Shown here in pieces: positions 60,986-64,000 of a stretch of 64,000 bases of DNA; within the stretch, counting starts at the first letter, position 1, and the number at the start of each line of letters is the position of its first letter. The DNA is from Pseudomonas sp. dw_358 (GTDB taxonomy: Bacteria > Pseudomonadota > Gammaproteobacteria > Pseudomonadales > Pseudomonadaceae). The stretch lies in assembly GCF_018449655.1 (NCBI RefSeq), contig NZ_JAAVUX010000019.1, positions 41,306-105,305 on the forward strand, read 5' to 3'. The notes below the pieces were generated by a model that made no database searches, was not told the DNA's origin, and saw only the letters and a list, made by a program, of their open reading frames with translations. The position numbers and the translations under genes were made by a program.

Positions 60986-61081
60986 ATGCGCCAGGGCCAG
61001 CGTTCGTCCAAGAGACGCGGCCCCTTCCCTGTGACTGCCCTTCACGCCATACGAAATGCGACAGCAACAGGAGTTTTACAG

Positions 61082-62389
61082 ATGTCAGTCAGCGATACCG
61101 CCAGCATGGACCTCACTCGGGACAAGACGTCCGACACCTACCGCAAGATCATCTGGAAGCTGATTCCGTTCCTGTGCCTGTGCTACCTGGCCGCCTATCT
61201 GGACCGTATCAACGTCGGCTTTGCCAAGTTGCAGATGCTCGACACCCTGCACATGAGCGACACCGCCTACGGCCTGGGTGCCGGGCTGTTCTTTGTCGGC
61301 TACATCCTTTTCGAAGTGCCCAGCAACCTGGTGCTGGAAAAGGTCGGCGCACGCCTGTGGATCGCCCGCATCCTCATCAGCTGGGGCCTGCTCTCGGGCC
61401 TGACCCTGTTTGTCACCAGTACCTGGCAGTTCTATACCCTGCGCTTTCTGCTGGGCGCCGCTGAGGCCGGCTTTCTGCCCGGCGTGCTGTTCTATCTCAG
61501 CCAGTGGTTTCCTTCGTATCGTCGCAGCCGGATCATCGCCTTGTTCATGATCGGCCTGCCGCTTTCAAGCCTGCTGGGCAGCCCGCTGTCCGGCTGGATC
61601 ATGGGCAACTTCAACGGCGTCGGCGGCATGGCCAGCTGGCAATGGCTGTTCCTGCTCGAATCCCTGCCGACCATCATCCTCGGCGTGCTGTGCTTCAAGA
61701 TGCTGCCCAACAGCATTGCCCAGGCGCAATGGCTAAGCCAGGAAGAAAAACTCGAACTGAGCCGCGCGCTGGACCAGGACGAACTGGAAAACCACGGCGG
61801 TCACTCGTTTCGCGATGGCTTCTTCAACCTCAAGGTCTGGATGCTCGGCGGCATCGACTTCTCGATCCTGCTCAGCGCCTACGCCATGGGCTTCTGGCTG
61901 CCGACCTTCATCAAGACCGCCGGCGTGGCCAACCCGGCCGACATCGGCCTGCTGGTGGCCATCCCCAGTCTGGCCGGGCTGGTGGGCATGCTCGCCATCG
62001 GCGCCAGCTCCGACAAGCACCGTGAGCGCCGCTGGCACATTATCGTGCCGTTCATCATCGGCGCGGCCTCGATGTTCCTCAGCACCTTCTTCACCCACAA
62101 CGTGGCGGCGACGGTGGCGCTGTTCTCCCTGGCTTCCCTGACCATCATCGGCGCGGTGCCGGTGTTCTTCAGCCTGCCGGCAACCTTTCTCAAAGGCACC
62201 GCGGCCGCCACGGGCTTCGCCCTCGCCTGCTCGGTGGCGAACATCGCCGGGCTGGTGAGCAACTCGCTGATGGGCGTGGTGATGGACCACTTCCACAGCC
62301 CGCAGATCGCCATGTGGATCTTTGCCGCGTGCCTGTTGCTTAGCTCGTTGCTGGTGGTCGCGTTGCCGGCGAAGACGGTGAATCGGTAA
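61082..62389 (+). CDS. nicT: MFS nicotinate transporter NicT
   Basis: A 435-aa carrier of the anion:cation symporter family with 12 spans (CYLAAYLDRINVGFAKLQM in span 1). It is the last gene of nicCDEFT and the likely uptake system for nicotinate or 6-hydroxynicotinate. ATG 61082 has AGGAG 8 bases upstream. The nicP porin gene that follows in P. putida is absent here. Confidence 0.92.
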   Translation: MSVSDTASMDLTRDKTSDTYRKIIWKLIPFLCLCYLAAYLDRINVGFAKLQMLDTLHMSDTAYGLGAGLFFVGYILFEVPSNLVLEKVGARLWIARILISWGLLSGLTLFVTSTWQFYTLRFLLGAAEAGFLPGVLFYLSQWFPSYRRSRIIALFMIGLPLSSLLGSPLSGWIMGNFNGVGGMASWQWLFLLESLPTIILGVLCFKMLPNSIAQAQWLSQEEKLELSRALDQDELENHGGHSFRDGFFNLKVWMLGGIDFSILLSAYAMGFWLPTFIKTAGVANPADIGLLVAIPSLAGLVGMLAIGASSDKHRERRWHIIVPFIIGAASMFLSTFFTHNVAATVALFSLASLTIIGAVPVFFSLPATFLKGTAAATGFALACSVANIAGLVSNSLMGVVMDHFHSPQIAMWIFAACLLLSSLLVVALPAKTVNR

Positions 62390-62451
62390 AGGCTTGCGCA
62401 GCGCATTTCGGAATTTGCCTACAGACATCTTTCCTTCCTTTCGCTGACCCT

Positions 62452-62476
62452 CGGACCGGGCACTCGCCCCGGTCCG
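62452..62476 (+). terminator. hairpin after nicT
   Basis: CGGACCGGG (62452-62460) and CCCGGTCCG (62468-62476), a perfect 9-bp stem without a T-run. Likely marks the end of the nic transcript. Confidence 0.45.
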
Positions 62477-62522
62477 GCGCCGTCTTGGCCGTCGGTCATC
62501 AAGATCGCGAAAGGAACAGGCA

Positions 62523-63941
62523 ATGGCTTATGGATATTTCATCGGCAAAGGTGACAGGACCAGCTGCGGCGGTACGGTGCTGGAGGGGGATGACCGGGTA
62601 CAGATGTTCGGTCTTCTCCACAGCCGTGAAGGGGATCGCGTCAGCTGCGGCCAGGATGGGCAAACCTACCCGATCATCGGTGGCATTCATTTCATGGACA
62701 GCCACGGCAAGCGGGTGGCAGGCACGCTCGACAGCATCAGCAGTTGCCCCTGCCGCGCGAGGCTGATCCCGTCGGCTACCCTGGCGCAATATGAATCGCG
62801 CCATGACTCCCCGCCCGGCGCCCGCAGTGCAGCCGCCAGCCCCGTATCGGCGTCTGGGCAAAGCTCCCCACAACCCCCACCCCCCTCAAGCCCCCCTGCC
62901 CGCAGCCCTGCGGCCACACTCCACGCCCGCCCTGAACCCCAGGAGCCTGGCTTTTATGTCGTGCCCCGAAGCACCAGCCGCCAGGCCCTGCTCGACACCC
63001 TCTTCCCATCGCCACCGCCGGGGGTCCTGCGCAAGTTCATGGCACTCAACCCGGAGCAGCCCAGGGTCAAGGCCGGTACCCTGGTGGTGCTCAGCGACCC
63101 GAACAATCATCGCTGCACCCATGAGGAAGCGGTGCTGATGCAGGCGGCTGCGGAGGCTAATGCAGCCATCGCTTCGTTGAGCGAGGACGAAGCGGATTTC
63201 ATGATGGCGCATCGGGACGAGATCGAGACGTTCATGGCCCATAGCTCGCTGGCAGCGGGTATCGGCGTGGCGATCTATGCCGACAATGTGGCCAACGTAC
63301 AAAAGACCCTGAAGAAAATCGAAGCCTTGCACACCTCGGCGTTCATGACGGATGGGCATCTACGCTCGCCGGAATTTTTCGCAGAACGGCGCAAACTGAT
63401 GAATGATTTGAACAGCCAGATGACCCGCCTGACCCGTCGAATGACTGGCTTTCCCGATCATCCCAATCTCAAGCATGCCTTGGGTATCTCCAACAAGAGC
63501 CTGGTCCATCATTGGTCGAAGGCCGGCGCACCGGGGCAGATTCCGGGCTATACCACGCATCAACGGGGTGTGGCCAAGGCCGCTTCGATCCTCAAGGCCG
63601 GTGGCTGGCTGGCCACTGCCATAGGGGGGGGCGGTTCGGTCATGAAGGTACAGGATGTGTGCAGGGCGGGGATGAGTGAGGCGTGTCGGCGGGTGAAGTT
63701 TACGGAGACAGGGAGTTTTACGGGGGCAGTAGCGGGAGGGGCCTTGGCCGGAAATGCATTGGCGGGTATAGGCACCCCTACAATCTGTGCCGGAATTGGG
63801 GTTGTGACCGCACCCGCAGGAGGCGTGGGGGGATTTGTCTGCGCCGCAGTGCTGGTGGGCGTTGCCTCTGCAGTGGGAGGGTTAATCGGCAGTCAGGTAG
63901 GCGAGCGCATAGGTGAAATCATCCATGAGGTCGCGCAATGA
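62523..63941 (+). CDS. PAAR-domain T6SS effector with hydrophobic C-terminus
   Basis: The 472-aa protein starts with a PAAR domain (~1-85: GKGDRTSCGGTVLEGDDR, REGDRVSCGQDGQTYPIIGG), which sharpens the type VI secretion spike. A Pro/Ser-rich linker (~95-145), a LysM-like turn (VKAGTLVVLSDPNN) and a helical middle follow. The last ~75 residues are Gly/Ala-rich hydrophobic segments (GAVAGGALAGNALAGIG; GVASAVGGLIGSQVGERIG) like pore-forming glycine zippers. It resembles other Pseudomonas PAAR toxins. ATG 62523 has AAAGGAA upstream. Confidence 0.85.
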   Translation: MAYGYFIGKGDRTSCGGTVLEGDDRVQMFGLLHSREGDRVSCGQDGQTYPIIGGIHFMDSHGKRVAGTLDSISSCPCRARLIPSATLAQYESRHDSPPGARSAAASPVSASGQSSPQPPPPSSPPARSPAATLHARPEPQEPGFYVVPRSTSRQALLDTLFPSPPPGVLRKFMALNPEQPRVKAGTLVVLSDPNNHRCTHEEAVLMQAAAEANAAIASLSEDEADFMMAHRDEIETFMAHSSLAAGIGVAIYADNVANVQKTLKKIEALHTSAFMTDGHLRSPEFFAERRKLMNDLNSQMTRLTRRMTGFPDHPNLKHALGISNKSLVHHWSKAGAPGQIPGYTTHQRGVAKAASILKAGGWLATAIGGGGSVMKVQDVCRAGMSEACRRVKFTETGSFTGAVAGGALAGNALAGIGTPTICAGIGVVTAPAGGVGGFVCAAVLVGVASAVGGLIGSQVGERIGEIIHEVAQ

Positions 63942-64000
63942 GTGGCTATGACATTTTTGTCCTCGGGGTGGGCGCCGTTGTTTTAGCCATTCACATACCA
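63938..64000 (+). CDS. candidate immunity protein, 5' end only
   Basis: Overlaps the effector by ATGA and reads into a hydrophobic helix (YDIFVLGVGAVVLAIHIP) before the window ends. A small membrane protein coupled to a pore-type effector is the expected immunity gene. Incomplete. Confidence 0.55.
   Translation, partial: MSGYDIFVLGVGAVVLAIHIP

Noticed and set aside
1..64000. CRISPR arrays, insertion sequences, rRNA
   Set aside because: No regularly spaced direct repeats, no transposase frames with terminal repeats, and no rRNA-like stretches were seen; the rrn-like similarity is limited to the boxA at 514-525.

Overview
The window is chromosomal DNA from a Pseudomonas of the putida/fluorescens type. 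The evidence is the gene order thrS-infC-rpmI-rplT-pheS-pheT-ihfA-merR, a complete nicotinate (nic) catabolic cluster, a rbs operon in Pseudomonas order, a MucR-like MHYT-GGDEF-EAL protein, and high GC with Pseudomonas codon use.

Positions 1-12095 are the right end of a prophage or phage-derived island integrated at a tRNA-Pro(GGG) gene. A promoter flanked by two dyad operators (419-459) leads into a structured leader with an rrn-type boxA. It then drives a roughly 10 kb operon of mostly overlapping small genes, including a Bet/RecT annealing protein and a YqaJ-type exonuclease. The operon ends with an excisionase-like protein and a tyrosine integrase next to the tRNA. The rest of the phage and its repressor lie left of the window. 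Two genes on the opposite strand (6597-7088) sit in an AT-richer patch, and a DUF551 gene carries an in-frame stop.

Positions 12216-19498 are the conserved translation block on the minus strand, with infC starting at ATT. Positions 19851-21505 hold small envelope proteins and a cold-shock gene. Positions 21502-28413 are the minus-strand ribose operon rbsB-A-C-R-K-D plus a nucleoside hydrolase, with a LacI-type operator in front of rbsB. Positions 28596-29572 are a LexA-boxed operon of a DUF1654 protein and a secreted endonuclease I. Lipoproteins, a MucR-like cyclic-di-GMP protein, tRNA-Val, an amine-oxidase-type flavoprotein, a degenerate C39 peptidase-like lipoprotein and a drug-type MFS exporter follow.

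Positions 37260-45365 form an uptake and oxidation cluster of unknown substrate. It has a Liv-type ABC transporter with a fused permease, an FAD hydroxylase, a Rieske oxygenase and a TetR regulator whose own promoter shares a motif with the Rieske promoter. Positions 45544-49827 are a GntR, ADP-ribosylglycohydrolase, NCS1 permease and PfkB kinase set resembling E. coli yegTUVW.

Positions 50881-62389 are the full nicotinate pathway. NicAB hydroxylates nicotinate and NicC makes 2,5-dihydroxypyridine. NicX opens the ring, and NicD, NicF and NicE carry the product to fumarate. NicT is the uptake carrier, and NicR and NicS are the regulators. The window ends with a PAAR-type T6SS effector with a glycine-rich hydrophobic C-terminus and the start of a small membrane protein, a candidate immunity gene.
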